This document shows positions 50,936 through 61,803 of a stretch of 64,000 nt of DNA, piece by piece. The notes beneath the pieces were generated by a model. The model saw only the letters and a list, made by a program, of their open reading frames with translations, had not been told where the DNA came from and made no database searches. Source of the stretch: Phytoactinopolyspora mesophila (GTDB lineage Bacteria; Actinomycetota; Actinomycetes; Jiangellales; Jiangellaceae); NCBI RefSeq assembly GCF_010122465.1, contig NZ_WLZY01000001.1, forward strand, positions 62,001 to 126,000. The letters are read 5' to 3'. The position numbers and the translations under genes were made by a program. Each line of letters starts with the position of its first letter. Position 1 is the stretch's first letter.

Positions 50936-52552
50936 TCAGAAGCTGATTCCCATCGCCCAAGCGCCCAGCAGCATCACAGCGCCGGTGATCAGCACGACAC
51001 CGATCAGGTTGAGCCAGAACCCGGCCCGGATCATCTGGCCCATCGTCACCCGGCCGGTTCCGAAGATGATCGCGTTCGGCGGGGTGCCGACCGGAAGCAT
51101 GAAGCTGCAGGTAGCGGCGATGGCTGCGGGCACCAGCAGAAGGAGCGGGTCGAGGCCCAGTCCGACCGCCACTCCACCCAGGACCGGCAGGAAGGTTGCT
51201 GCGGTGGCGGTGTTGCTGGTCAGTTCTGTCAAGAGAAGCACGACGAGGCAGATGGCCGCGATGAGCAAGACCGTGGGCAGCCCACCGAGTTCGCCGACCT
51301 TGATGCCGATGTACGTGCTCAGTTCGGTGTCCTGGACTGCTTTGGCCAAACTCAGGCCGCCGCCGAACAGCAGCAGCACGCCCCACGGAATGCCGGCTTG
51401 AGCCGTGCGCCAGTCGAGTGTTCCTTCGGCTCGCCGGAACGACGTCGGGATCAAGAACAGAGCGACGGCGGCTGCGATGGCGATACTGGCATCACTCAGG
51501 TTGGCCATGAACGGCAACGCCGAGGTCAGCGGTTCGAAGCCGGTGATCTGCTCCCGGAACACCCACAGAGCGGCCGTGCCGACGAAGATGACCAGCACGT
51601 TCCACTCGCCGCGTGACATCCGGCCCAGCTTGCTCAGCTCACTCTGGATGACCTGCCGGCCCCCGGCGATCTCGGCAATCTTCGTCGGGTAGAACACCCG
51701 GGTGAGCAGGACCCAGGCGATCGCCAGGAAGACGGCCGACAATGGCACGCCGATCTTCATCCAGTCCGCGAAGCTGATCGAGAAGCCGTAGTTCTGTTCC
51801 ACGAAGCCGGCCATGATCAGATTCGGCGGGCTGCCGATCAACGTCGACGTACCGCCGATGGTGGCGGCATACGCGATCGCGAGGATGAGGCAGACGCCGA
51901 AGTTGCGGACGTTCTTTCTCGACTCCTCGCTGCCATCGCCGGTTCCTACCAACGCCAGCACACTGATCCCGATCGGGATCATCATCAGCGTGGTGGCGGT
52001 GTTGCTGACCCACATACTCAGGAACCACGTAGCGATCATCACGCCGAGCACGATCTGGCGGGGTTTGGTGCCGACGATGCGCATCGCGTGCAGCGCGATC
52101 CGTTTGTGCAGGTTCCATTTCTGCATCGCGAGCGCGATCATGAATCCGCCCATGAACAGGAACACGGTCGGCGAGGCGTACGGCGCCGCTGCGTCTTCCA
52201 TTTCCAGGACGCCGAGTAGCGGGAACGCGACGAGCGGAACAAGTGCGGTGGTGGCCAGCGGAAGTGCCTCCGTCATCCACCACACGGCGACGAGCACCGC
52301 AACTGCGGCGGTCGTGCGGGCCGGGTTCGACAGGTCCGCGTCTACTGGCAGCAGCACGTAGGTCATCACGGCCAATACCGGGCCCAGAACCCGGCCGATC
52401 CAGAGCCGCCGCGGGGACAGCTGGGATTCGTTGGCGCCGGGCCGGGGTCCCGCCGAGGCGCGCGCCTGTGTCTCCACGTCTTCGGGTGTGTCGTGCTGGG
52501 CATCGAGCGGGTGGTCCTCTGTCGGGCTGGTCGTCCTCGTGCCGATAGCCAT
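50936..52552 (-). CDS. DASS-family (SLC13) sodium/dicarboxylate symporter
   Basis: This 538-residue membrane protein has roughly 12 to 14 helices and two SNT motifs of the family (MWVSNTATTLMM near 200 and LTELTSNTATAATFLPVL near 465), plus IGGTSTLIGSPPNL and LPVGTPPNAIIFGTG, the hairpin tips that bind sodium and substrate. It imports succinate, malate, fumarate or citrate. ATG 52552 follows GGAGGG by 5 nt. It probably leads the kinase/regulator operon, so the sensor and transporter share a substrate. Confidence 0.93.
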   Translation of the reverse strand: MAIGTRTTSPTEDHPLDAQHDTPEDVETQARASAGPRPGANESQLSPRRLWIGRVLGPVLAVMTYVLLPVDADLSNPARTTAAVAVLVAVWWMTEALPLATTALVPLVAFPLLGVLEMEDAAAPYASPTVFLFMGGFMIALAMQKWNLHKRIALHAMRIVGTKPRQIVLGVMIATWFLSMWVSNTATTLMMIPIGISVLALVGTGDGSEESRKNVRNFGVCLILAIAYAATIGGTSTLIGSPPNLIMAGFVEQNYGFSISFADWMKIGVPLSAVFLAIAWVLLTRVFYPTKIAEIAGGRQVIQSELSKLGRMSRGEWNVLVIFVGTAALWVFREQITGFEPLTSALPFMANLSDASIAIAAAVALFLIPTSFRRAEGTLDWRTAQAGIPWGVLLLFGGGLSLAKAVQDTELSTYIGIKVGELGGLPTVLLIAAICLVVLLLTELTSNTATAATFLPVLGGVAVGLGLDPLLLLVPAAIAATCSFMLPVGTPPNAIIFGTGRVTMGQMIRAGFWLNLIGVVLITGAVMLLGAWAMGISF

Positions 52553-52785
52553 GATGACCCTCCGGGGCAACATCGTGTTCACCTGGGAGTTACTGAACGG
52601 ATGCCGCAGATGTTGCCCAGGTCACACTAGAGTGTCGTGGTTGTGTTCTTAACGGTCGTGAGAAGTTGGTGTGACCCGTGATGACGCATGCTTTGCGGGT
52701 ATGCCTTAAGGTCTGTTGCGGGTCACCACGACGGGGTGGACGACCACGGCACGTAAAACACCCTGAGACGTGAGAAGGAGAGTGA

Positions 52786-53793
<1,008 letters not shown>

Positions 53794-53808
53794 CCCGGAC
53801 GGGATGTC

Positions 53809-55005
53809 ATGGCCTTGAAGACGATCGAACGATTGGGTGAGCTGCGAGGCAGGCGTGTCCTTGTGCGCTCCGACCTCAACGTTCCTCTCGACGGCTCCAC
53901 CATCACCGACGACAACCGGGTGCGGGCTTCGGTGACCACCATCAAGGAACTGGCCGAGGCTGGTGCCCGCGTGGTGGTCACCGCGCACCTGGGTCGGCCG
54001 AAGGGGACGCCGGAGCCCAAGTATTCCCTCGCGCCGGTAGCTGAACGGCTCTCCGAGCTGCTCGGCGCCGACGTCGCCTTCGCCACGGACACCGTGGGCG
54101 AGAGCGCTCAGAAAACCGTCGCCGGTCTCGGTGACGGCGGCGTCGCCGTGCTTGAGAATGTCCGGTTCGATCCGCGTGAGACCAGCAAGGACGACGCCGA
54201 GCGCGGGGCGATGGCCGACGAGCTCGCCGCCCTGGGGGACTACTTCGTATCCGACGGATTCGGAGTGGTCCACCGCAAACAGGCCAGCGTGTACGACGTC
54301 GCTCAGCGGCTGCCGCGCGCGGCCGGCCGGCTGGTCGAAGCCGAGGTCGAGGCGTTTCGCAAGGTGCTGGTCTCGCCGGAGCGGCCCTACGTCGTCGTTC
54401 TCGGCGGGTCGAAGGTGTCGGACAAGCTCGGCGTCATCGACAATCTGATCGGCAAGGTGGACCGGCTGCTCATCGGTGGCGGTATGGCGTTCACGTTCCT
54501 CGCCGCGCGGGGCTATGGCGTTGGAGGCTCGCTCCTCGAGGCCGACCAGGTGGACACGGTGCGCAAGTACCTCGAGCAGGCTGCGCAGCGCGGAGTCGAG
54601 ATCGTCTTGCCGGTGGACGTCGTCGTCGCCGCCGACATCGCGGCCGACGCCGAGACATCGGTGGTCAGCGCTTCGGCAATTCCCGACGACCAAAAGGGCC
54701 TCGACATCGGGCCGGCTTCGATCGAATTGTTCAGCGGTAAGCTCGCCGATGCCAAGACCGTCGTGTGGAACGGCCCGATGGGTGTGTTCGAGCTCGCGCC
54801 GTTTGCCGCCGGAACTGCGCAGGTAGGCCGGGCCGTCTCCGAGATCGACGGTACGAGCGTGGTCGGGGGTGGCGACTCCGCCGCCGCTGTCCACAAGCTG
54901 GGCCTCGACGCGTCGGCGTTCACTCACATCTCGACCGGTGGCGGGGCGTCACTCGAATTGCTCGAAGGTAAGACCCTGCCGGGTCTTGCGGTTCTGGAGG
55001 ACTGA
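53809..55005 (+). CDS. pgk: Phosphoglycerate kinase
   Basis: This 398-residue kinase makes ATP from 1,3-bisphosphoglycerate. It has [28 protein letters not shown]-type (VLENVRFDP), [22 protein letters not shown] and GGGDSAAAV. It lies 15 nt after gap. Near residue 160, [16 protein letters not shown] is a slightly unusual form of the DAFGTAHRAHAS motif (H and Q replace residues), worth noting but not disabling. Confidence 0.96.
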   Translation: MALKTIERLGELRGRRVLVRSDLNVPLDGSTITDDNRVRASVTTIKELAEAGARVVVTAHLGRPKGTPEPKYSLAPVAERLSELLGADVAFATDTVGESAQKTVAGLGDGGVAVLENVRFDPRETSKDDAERGAMADELAALGDYFVSDGFGVVHRKQASVYDVAQRLPRAAGRLVEAEVEAFRKVLVSPERPYVVVLGGSKVSDKLGVIDNLIGKVDRLLIGGGMAFTFLAARGYGVGGSLLEADQVDTVRKYLEQAAQRGVEIVLPVDVVVAADIAADAETSVVSASAIPDDQKGLDIGPASIELFSGKLADAKTVVWNGPMGVFELAPFAAGTAQVGRAVSEIDGTSVVGGGDSAAAVHKLGLDASAFTHISTGGGASLELLEGKTLPGLAVLED

Positions 55006-55008
55006 ATA

Positions 55009-55791
<783 letters not shown>

Positions 55792-55855
55792 TCGTAGAGG
55801 TAGACTTACTGGCTGCTTGACCGCCACTTGTTCGAAGAGGATGAGGCTCACCACC

Positions 55856-56080
55856 GTGGATGTCGTGTTTGCGATCCTGCTAGTGCTCACGAGCCTGCTG
55901 ATGCTCGTGTTGATCTTGATGCACAAGGGCAAAGGCGGTGGCCTGTCCGATATGTTCGGCGGCGGTATGTCGGCCTCTGTTGGTGGCTCGTCGGTCGCTG
56001 AGCGAAACCTGGACCGCTTGACCATCGCGGTCGCGCTGGTCTGGGTTTCGTGCATCGTCGCGCTCGGGCTGATGGCATGA
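55856..56080 (+). CDS. secG: Preprotein translocase subunit SecG
   Basis: This 74-residue protein has two helices (VVFAILLVLTSLLMLVLIL and LTIAVALVWVSCIVALGLM) joined by the conserved HKGKGGGLSDMFGGG loop. It helps the SecYEG channel. GTG 55856 is preferred, with GAGG about 9 nt upstream; ATG 55841 is a possible alternative. Confidence 0.93.
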   Translation: MDVVFAILLVLTSLLMLVLILMHKGKGGGLSDMFGGGMSASVGGSSVAERNLDRLTIAVALVWVSCIVALGLMA

Positions 56081-56153
56081 GGTCACGTTCGAGGACCTGA
56101 CGGGGATCCTGCGCAGATAGTCACCAAGAACTCGACGTGGAGGGACCAATAAG

Positions 56154-56495
56154 GTGGCCGGTGGAAATGCGATCCGGGGAAGCCGGGTGGGAGCTGGCCC
56201 GATGGGGGAGGACGAGCGTGGCGATTCCGCGCCCCGCCGTCAGGTGACGTACTACTGCACTCAAGGCCACGTCAGTGCGCCGTTCTTCTCGATGGAAGCC
56301 GATGTGCCGGAGTCGTGGGACTGCCTTCGCTGTGGTTCGCCGGCTAGCCAGGATCAGGCGAACCCGCCGCCGTCGCCGCGTGCTGAGCCGTACAAGACAC
56401 ATCTGGCCTATGTCAAAGAACGGCGCAGCGACGAGGACGGCGCTGCCATCCTCGAGGAAGCATTGGCCGCGCTGCGGCAGCGCCGTCGGCTCTAG
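56154..56495 (+). CDS. rbpA: RNA polymerase-binding protein RbpA
   Basis: This 113-residue actinobacterial factor stabilises the sigma-A open complex. A basic N-terminal tail (GGNAIRGSRVGAGP), the zinc-ribbon-like core (YYCTQGHVSAPFFSMEADVPESWDCLRCG) and the C-terminal sigma-interaction helices (KTHLAYVKERRSDEDGAAILEEALAALR) are all present. GTG start with GGAGGG upstream. It confirms the phylum. Confidence 0.97.
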   Translation: MAGGNAIRGSRVGAGPMGEDERGDSAPRRQVTYYCTQGHVSAPFFSMEADVPESWDCLRCGSPASQDQANPPPSPRAEPYKTHLAYVKERRSDEDGAAILEEALAALRQRRRL

Positions 56496-56522
56496 TCATG
56501 GTGGCGGGATGGTGAGGCCGCC

Positions 56523-56632
56523 ACAACGAGAGAAGCCGGGAATGACCCTTCGCGCCTCGGGCGTGTGGCGGAGAAGCATGCCACACGCCCTCGTATAGCG
56601 CGCGCAGGATCATTCCCGGCTTCTCTCGTTGT
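56523..56632. terminator. Composite hairpin between convergent rbpA and sulP
   Basis: Outer 23-bp perfect arms (56523-56545, 56610-56632) enclose an 11-bp inner hairpin (56559-56569, 56580-56590). The whole lies between the rbpA stop and the SulP gene stop. Confidence 0.75.
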
Positions 56633-56702
56633 TCCGCTGTCTCGTCCCACGCCCATTCCTGCGACGGCGCTCGCAGCGAACGGCGGGCGGAGCAAGTGGG
56701 CG

Positions 56703-58271
56703 TTAATCGGGTTCGGTGGTGACGACGCGGCAGACCGGTTCCAGGACCCGGTGGGCACGTTCGCGGGCATGCTCGGGAACGTTGTGGACTTCTACCTCGA
56801 CGCCGAAGTCGCCGGCTTGCTGAGCGAAATTGCGCAACGCCATCAGTCCGGTCAGATCCAGCCGCCCGAGCCGGTGCACGTCGATGATCACTGAGGTGAG
56901 GTCGGGATGTTCGGCCAGCAGGCCGGTCAGGTGCGTTTCGAGCATCGGAGCCGAGGCGAAGTAGAGCACACCTTCCGGGTGCACGTGCAGCACACGATCG
57001 TCCAGCCGCGTCGTCACGTCGATGCGCATCTCGCGCCAGAGGTGCACAGCGAACGCGAGTGCGATCCCGATCAGTAGGCCACGCTCCACCCGCGGAGCGA
57101 GGATTAGCGTGGCCACGAATGTCGGCACCGCGACCAGGAACTGTGGACGTGAGTTGCGCCAGTACTCGCCGAAGGGTTTGAGGTCGACCAATGAGATCGC
57201 GGCGACGATCACCAGACCGGCGAGAACCGCCACCGGCAGCTGCGACAGCACATCGACGATGGGCAGCATGGCCAGGACAGTCACCCCGGTCACCGCGCCA
57301 CTCCAGCGGGTCTTGGCGCCGGCATGACGGTTCAGCGCGGAGCGGGAGAACGAACCGCCGGTCGGGTAGCCGCCCGCGGCTCCAGCGGCAAGATTCGCCA
57401 AACCCTGTCCGAGGAACTCGCGGTTGGGGCTCCAGGCCTGACGGTCGGCGGCAGCGTACTTGCGGGCTATGGACGCTGGTTCGGCGAAGCCGACGAGCGC
57501 GATCAGCAACGCCGGGACGATCAACTGCGGTACCGCCTGCCACGGCAGGTCCAGTGAAACCGGCGGCATGCCGGTGGGGATGTGCCCGATCTCGGGGACG
57601 TCGATGATGCCGGTGCGGCTGGCCACGAGTGCGGCAGCGGTCGCGATGAGCACCCACGGGACGGCAGCGGATATCTTCCGCCCGGCGGCGACGATGACGA
57701 TCACGGCGAAGCCGATCAGCAGGGGCGCGATGCTCCAGTTGCCGGGCTGGGACAGCGCGTCGGCGGCAGCCCGGGCCGGGTTGCCGGAGTCAGCTGGGAC
57801 AGCCAGCAGGTCCGGGATCTGAGAGCCGATGATCAGCACCGCGGCGGCCACGGTGAAGCCGGTGATCACGGGTATCGACATGAAGTAGGCCAGTGCGCCC
57901 CAGCGCAGCAGGCCGAGCATCACGCGAGCTGCTCCCACCAGGATGGCCAGCACCGCCGCGTACGAGATGAAGGTGGCTGAGCCGGTCACGGCGAGCGGCG
58001 AGAGCGCGCCCAGGGTGAGCAGACTGGTCAGCGCGACCGGACCGGTTTGCAGGTAGGGCGACGAGCCGATCAGGGCGGCCGCGATCGGGGCCGCGGCCGC
58101 TGCATACAGTCCGTGGACCGGCGGCAGGCCGGCGAGTTCGGCATAGGCCAGTGATTGCGGCACGAGCACGAGCGCGACGCTGATGCCGGCGATGAGATCT
58201 CCACGCGCGGGCGGCGGAATCCGTCGTCTCATCGCCCTCGGCCGACGCTTCGGTGTCTTCACGGTCTCCAT
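56703..58271 (-). CDS. SulP-family anion permease with STAS domain
   Basis: This 522-residue transporter has VPQSLAYAELAGLPPVHGLYAA at the start (SulP signature), about 12 to 14 helices to near residue 410, and a C-terminal STAS domain (about 425-520; SVIIDVHRLGRLDLTGLMALRNF). It moves sulfate, bicarbonate or dicarboxylates. Substrate unassigned; no cysteine or carbonic anhydrase genes are nearby. Confidence 0.92.
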   Translation of the reverse strand: METVKTPKRRPRAMRRRIPPPARGDLIAGISVALVLVPQSLAYAELAGLPPVHGLYAAAAAPIAAALIGSSPYLQTGPVALTSLLTLGALSPLAVTGSATFISYAAVLAILVGAARVMLGLLRWGALAYFMSIPVITGFTVAAAVLIIGSQIPDLLAVPADSGNPARAAADALSQPGNWSIAPLLIGFAVIVIVAAGRKISAAVPWVLIATAAALVASRTGIIDVPEIGHIPTGMPPVSLDLPWQAVPQLIVPALLIALVGFAEPASIARKYAAADRQAWSPNREFLGQGLANLAAGAAGGYPTGGSFSRSALNRHAGAKTRWSGAVTGVTVLAMLPIVDVLSQLPVAVLAGLVIVAAISLVDLKPFGEYWRNSRPQFLVAVPTFVATLILAPRVERGLLIGIALAFAVHLWREMRIDVTTRLDDRVLHVHPEGVLYFASAPMLETHLTGLLAEHPDLTSVIIDVHRLGRLDLTGLMALRNFAQQAGDFGVEVEVHNVPEHARERAHRVLEPVCRVVTTEPD

Positions 58272-58391
58272 CTCGACGGGAATCGGTCGTGCTCAACGTA
58301 CCCCGGGCTGCGGCCTCCGATGGCCGAGTCGAACGTCTGCGCAGGTCAACAGCGGGATAGCCGTGTCTTCCTACCGTCTTGATATGGCTTG

Positions 58392-58405
58392 AAGAATTTT
58401 TTCTT
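58392..58405. promoter_or_regulatory. AT-rich palindrome AAGAA-TTTT-TTCTT upstream of rpiR
   Basis: It lies 46 nt before the rpiR ATG and matches the element before the amidase gene (6582-6594). Probable autoregulatory operator of the RpiR protein. Confidence 0.55.
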
Positions 58406-58451
58406 GACGAACCTGCCATGACGGAGTAACTTTTCGCCAGGAGGTGTCAGC

Positions 58452-59333
58452 ATGGCTGGTCCGAAGGGCACGCTGGTTCGAATCCGCGGTCTTCTGCCGT
58501 CGCTCAACCCGGCAGAGCAGCGGGTGGGTGAGGCGGTGCTGGAGGATCCGGCCGGTGTCGCCATCGCCAGCATCACCGCACTTGCCCGTGCGGCCCGGAC
58601 ATCCGAGGCGACCGTGGTCCGCTTCTGCCGTTCCGCGGGGTTCTCGGGGTACGCGCAGTTGCGCCTGGCACTGGCCGTGGACGTCAGCCGCAGTGAAACG
58701 AGCACCGAGCGGCTGGTCGGCACCGATGTGGAACGATCCGATGATCTCGAACAGATCATCGGCAAGATCGCCGCCGCGGATGAGCGTGCCATCACCGAGA
58801 CAGCCGATGGTCTCGACCGCGAGATCCTCGGCAAGGTCGTCGACGCGGTGAGCGCCGCGCGGCGGATCGAGCTGTTCGGTGTGGGGACATCCGGTCTGGT
58901 CATCGCCGACCTGGGGCTCAAACTGCGCCGGATCGGTCGGCAGGCGTTTGCGTGGTCGGACGTGCGTGAAGCGCTGTCGACGGCGGCACTGATGACTGAT
59001 GCGGACGTCGCCATAGGGGTGTCCTACACCGGCGCCACCGGGGACACGGTCGACGCTTTGGCCGAGGCGCGGGAACGTGGGGCCACCACAGTGGCTGTCA
59101 CGAACTTCGCCCGGTCGCCCATCACCGAACAAGCCGACTATGTGCTCACGACGGCGGCACGCGAAACGACCTTCCGGGTCGGGGCGATGGCCAGTCACCA
59201 CGCACAGCTGACCGTCGCCGACATCCTGTTCGTCGCTGTCGCGCAGCGTTCGTACGACGACACGCTGCGCGCCCTGGAGATCACGTTCGAAGCCGTCGGC
59301 CGTCGCGGCCACGGCACGTCACGACAGTCGTAG
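58452..59333 (+). CDS. MurR/RpiR-family transcriptional regulator
   Basis: This 293-residue regulator has an N-terminal HTH_6 domain (residues about 8-85; VAIASITALARAARTSEATVVRFCRSAGFSGYAQLRLAL) and a SIS sugar-isomerase domain (about 125-255; FGVGTSGLVIADLGLKLRRIG, GVSYTGATGDTVDALAEARERGATTVAVTN) that binds a phosphosugar. ATG follows a perfect AGGAGGTG. It directly precedes a sugar ABC importer, so it likely controls it. Confidence 0.93.
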   Translation: MAGPKGTLVRIRGLLPSLNPAEQRVGEAVLEDPAGVAIASITALARAARTSEATVVRFCRSAGFSGYAQLRLALAVDVSRSETSTERLVGTDVERSDDLEQIIGKIAAADERAITETADGLDREILGKVVDAVSAARRIELFGVGTSGLVIADLGLKLRRIGRQAFAWSDVREALSTAALMTDADVAIGVSYTGATGDTVDALAEARERGATTVAVTNFARSPITEQADYVLTTAARETTFRVGAMASHHAQLTVADILFVAVAQRSYDDTLRALEITFEAVGRRGHGTSRQS

Positions 59334-59464
59334 GCAACACAAGCGGACGCGAACTCGAAAGGCCGCGCCGGTTCCGGGTGCGTGCCGACAACTGATCAGT
59401 ATGCCGCGAGACGTCGTCGCGCGGAGCTCGCCAGAGGTCGATGTGTCACATCGGTGTACTGCCG

Positions 59465-59474
59465 ACATCGATGT
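59465..59474. promoter_or_regulatory. ACATCGATGT palindrome before the importer gene
   Basis: A perfect 10-bp palindrome lies 22 nt upstream of the binding-protein ATG, next to its ribosome site. The function is only positional inference. Confidence 0.25.
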
Positions 59475-59495
59475 TCGGAGTTGAGGAGGACTCGT

Positions 59496-60806
59496 ATGCG
59501 TAGAACAAAGAGAACAGTCTGGGCCGCACTCATCGGTGCGGCCGCCTTGTTGGTCACCGCGTGTGGACAAGACGATTCCGGCGGGACCGCGACGGAGGAC
59601 TCCGAAGCGGCGCCTGAGGGCGAGACCGCTGAGTTCGACGACGTCACCATCGAGGTCTACAGCTGGCGGCCGGAGGACGCCGATGGTTACCGTGACATCT
59701 TCGACGAATTCGAAGCTCAGCACCCCGGTATCACGGTGAAATTCTCGCCGTTCAGTTCCACCGACTACGACCAGATCGTCCAGAGTGCGCTGCAGGCCGG
59801 CAGCGGGCCGGACATCATTCAGATGCGTTCGTACGAGCGAGGGCGCCAGATCTCCGACCAGGGGTACCTGGAACCGATCGGCGACCTGGCTGGCCTCGAC
59901 GCGTTCGACGACGAGTACCTCGAGGCGGTCCGTGGCAGTGACGGAGAGATCTACGGGGTGCCACTGGCCCTGAACTCGGCGGTCACGCTGTACAACGTCG
60001 GAGTCTTCGAAGAGCACGGCGTCGAGGTGCCGACGACGTGGGGTGAGCTGCTCGAGGCGGCCGAGCAGTTCCAGGACGAAGGTGTGACTCCGGTAGCGCA
60101 GGCTGGTGATGCCGCCTACCTGCTGTCCTTGACGCACGCCGCCGTCGCGCCGGGGGCTTACGGACCGGACTTCATCGATCAGATTCGTTCCGGAGCGACG
60201 GACTTCACCGCGCCGGAGTTCCGGGCTTCGGTCCAGCGCATGGTCGATCTCGAGCCGTACTATCCGCCGAACTTCGTCGGTATCTCCGACGACGAGGCCC
60301 GCGGCATGTTCGCGATCGGGGACGCCGCGATGTACATCAACGGCGACTACCGCATCGCGCCGCTTCGCCAGTTGAACCCTGATTTGGAGATGGGAATCAT
60401 CCCGGCCCTGCCGGACGACGCCGGCGACGAGGGTCGGCTGAGCACGTGGGTGGACGGGGCATACGCGGCCCTGGCCGACTCGGAGAACGTCGACGCGGCC
60501 CGGGTGCTGCTGGAGTACATGACCACCCAGGAGTTCGGTCAGGCATTCGCCGAGGCCTTCACCCGGACCAGCCCGGTCCCCGGGGTGCAGGTCGGCGACG
60601 AGCTGATTCAGAGCCTCATCGAGCAGAACCAACAAGGCGGCGTGCCCACGCTGTTCCACATCGACCTGGCCGGTGGCCAGCCGGACACGAAGGAAGAGTT
60701 CGAGAACGCTCTGCAAGGAATGTACGTCGACGCGCTTGAACTCGACGAGGTCGTCGAGACGGTGCAGCGCTCGGCCGAAGCCTGGTACGAACCCTTCCAG
60801 CAGTAG
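59496..60806 (+). CDS. Sugar ABC transporter substrate-binding lipoprotein
   Basis: This 436-residue family 1 binding protein has lipobox LLVTACG (Cys near residue 23), an acidic linker, then EVYSWRPEDADGYRDIFDEFEAQHPGITVKF and IYGVPLALNSAVTLYNVGVFEEHGVEVP. ATG 59496 has GGAGGA upstream. With the RpiR regulator and downstream phosphatase-type enzymes, the cargo could be a phosphorylated or amino sugar; this is inferred. Confidence 0.9.
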   Translation: MRRTKRTVWAALIGAAALLVTACGQDDSGGTATEDSEAAPEGETAEFDDVTIEVYSWRPEDADGYRDIFDEFEAQHPGITVKFSPFSSTDYDQIVQSALQAGSGPDIIQMRSYERGRQISDQGYLEPIGDLAGLDAFDDEYLEAVRGSDGEIYGVPLALNSAVTLYNVGVFEEHGVEVPTTWGELLEAAEQFQDEGVTPVAQAGDAAYLLSLTHAAVAPGAYGPDFIDQIRSGATDFTAPEFRASVQRMVDLEPYYPPNFVGISDDEARGMFAIGDAAMYINGDYRIAPLRQLNPDLEMGIIPALPDDAGDEGRLSTWVDGAYAALADSENVDAARVLLEYMTTQEFGQAFAEAFTRTSPVPGVQVGDELIQSLIEQNQQGGVPTLFHIDLAGGQPDTKEEFENALQGMYVDALELDEVVETVQRSAEAWYEPFQQ

Positions 60807-60815
60807 TGGGCGCGG

Positions 60816-61796
60816 ATGTCGACAACGAGTACCGATGCGATGCCCCGGTGGCGCCGGATGGTTCCGGGCCGCCGGGGGACCGGCCGGAAAAGCGGGGTAG
60901 GCCCTGGGCGGTTGGTGCATCTCTTCGTGGTGCCGGCGCTGGCCGTCTACGCGCTGTTTGTCCTCTACCCGGTGATTCTGACGCTGTACAACAGCTTCTT
61001 CGAGTTCCAGGGCATGCAGCGAGGCGAGTGGACCGGCCTGGGGAACTTCACCGCACTGCTGACGACGCCGCCGCTCGACGAGCGGGTGGTCAACGCACTC
61101 GTCAACAACATCAAGATCTTCGTCTTCTCCTTCGTGCTGCAGTGCGTCGTCGGGTTCGTCGTCGCAGCATTGCTCTACCAGCACCGGCGCGGACGCGAGA
61201 TCTTCAAGGCGGCGTATTTCCTGCCGAGGCTCTTGTCGCTGATCGTGATCGGTTTCCTGTGGCAGATGATCCTCAGCCCCAACATGGGCGCGCTGAATCA
61301 GCTTCTCGAAGGCATGGGCCTCGGCTGGCTGGCGCAGAACTGGCTCGGCTCGCCGTCGACCGCCTTGTACTCGGTGATCTTCGTCGAAGGCTGGTATCGG
61401 CTCGGGTTCAGCATCCTGGTCTTCCTGGCCGCGATGCAGGCGATTCCGCGGCAGGTTTTCGAGGCCGCCCGGCTGGACGGAGCGTCGGGCCTACGGGTGC
61501 TGTGGCACTTCATGTTCCCGCTCACCAGGCCGGCCTGGATGATCCTCACCGTGCTGACATTCATCTCGTCGTTCGAGATGTTCGATCTGGTCTACGCGAT
61601 GCAAGGCGTGACCGGCAGCCCGTTCTACTCCAGCGACACGCTGGCGCTGCTGTTCTACCGCCTCGCCTTCGGCGGCGAGGGTGGTGCGGCGGCGATCGGG
61701 CTCGGCTCGGCGCTGGCGCTGATGCTGATCGTCGGCATGGCGCTCGTCTCCGGCCTGATGGTGTTCTTCTTCACCCGCAAGCGGGTCGACCTGTGA
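60816..61796 (+). CDS. Sugar ABC transporter permease (MalF type)
   Basis: This 326-residue CUT1 permease has LVHLFVVPALAVYALFVLYPVIL as helix 1 and EAA loop FEAARLDGASGLRVLWHFMFP. It starts 9 nt after the binding-protein gene. Confidence 0.92.
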   Translation: MSTTSTDAMPRWRRMVPGRRGTGRKSGVGPGRLVHLFVVPALAVYALFVLYPVILTLYNSFFEFQGMQRGEWTGLGNFTALLTTPPLDERVVNALVNNIKIFVFSFVLQCVVGFVVAALLYQHRRGREIFKAAYFLPRLLSLIVIGFLWQMILSPNMGALNQLLEGMGLGWLAQNWLGSPSTALYSVIFVEGWYRLGFSILVFLAAMQAIPRQVFEAARLDGASGLRVLWHFMFPLTRPAWMILTVLTFISSFEMFDLVYAMQGVTGSPFYSSDTLALLFYRLAFGGEGGAAAIGLGSALALMLIVGMALVSGLMVFFFTRKRVDL

Positions 61797-61803
61797 GGGG
61801 CGC

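Noticed and set aside
59319-61184. 621-residue antisense frame over the solute-binding protein gene
   Set aside because: Shadow of a clearly coding strand; composition dominated by Val/Asp/Arg/Gln.
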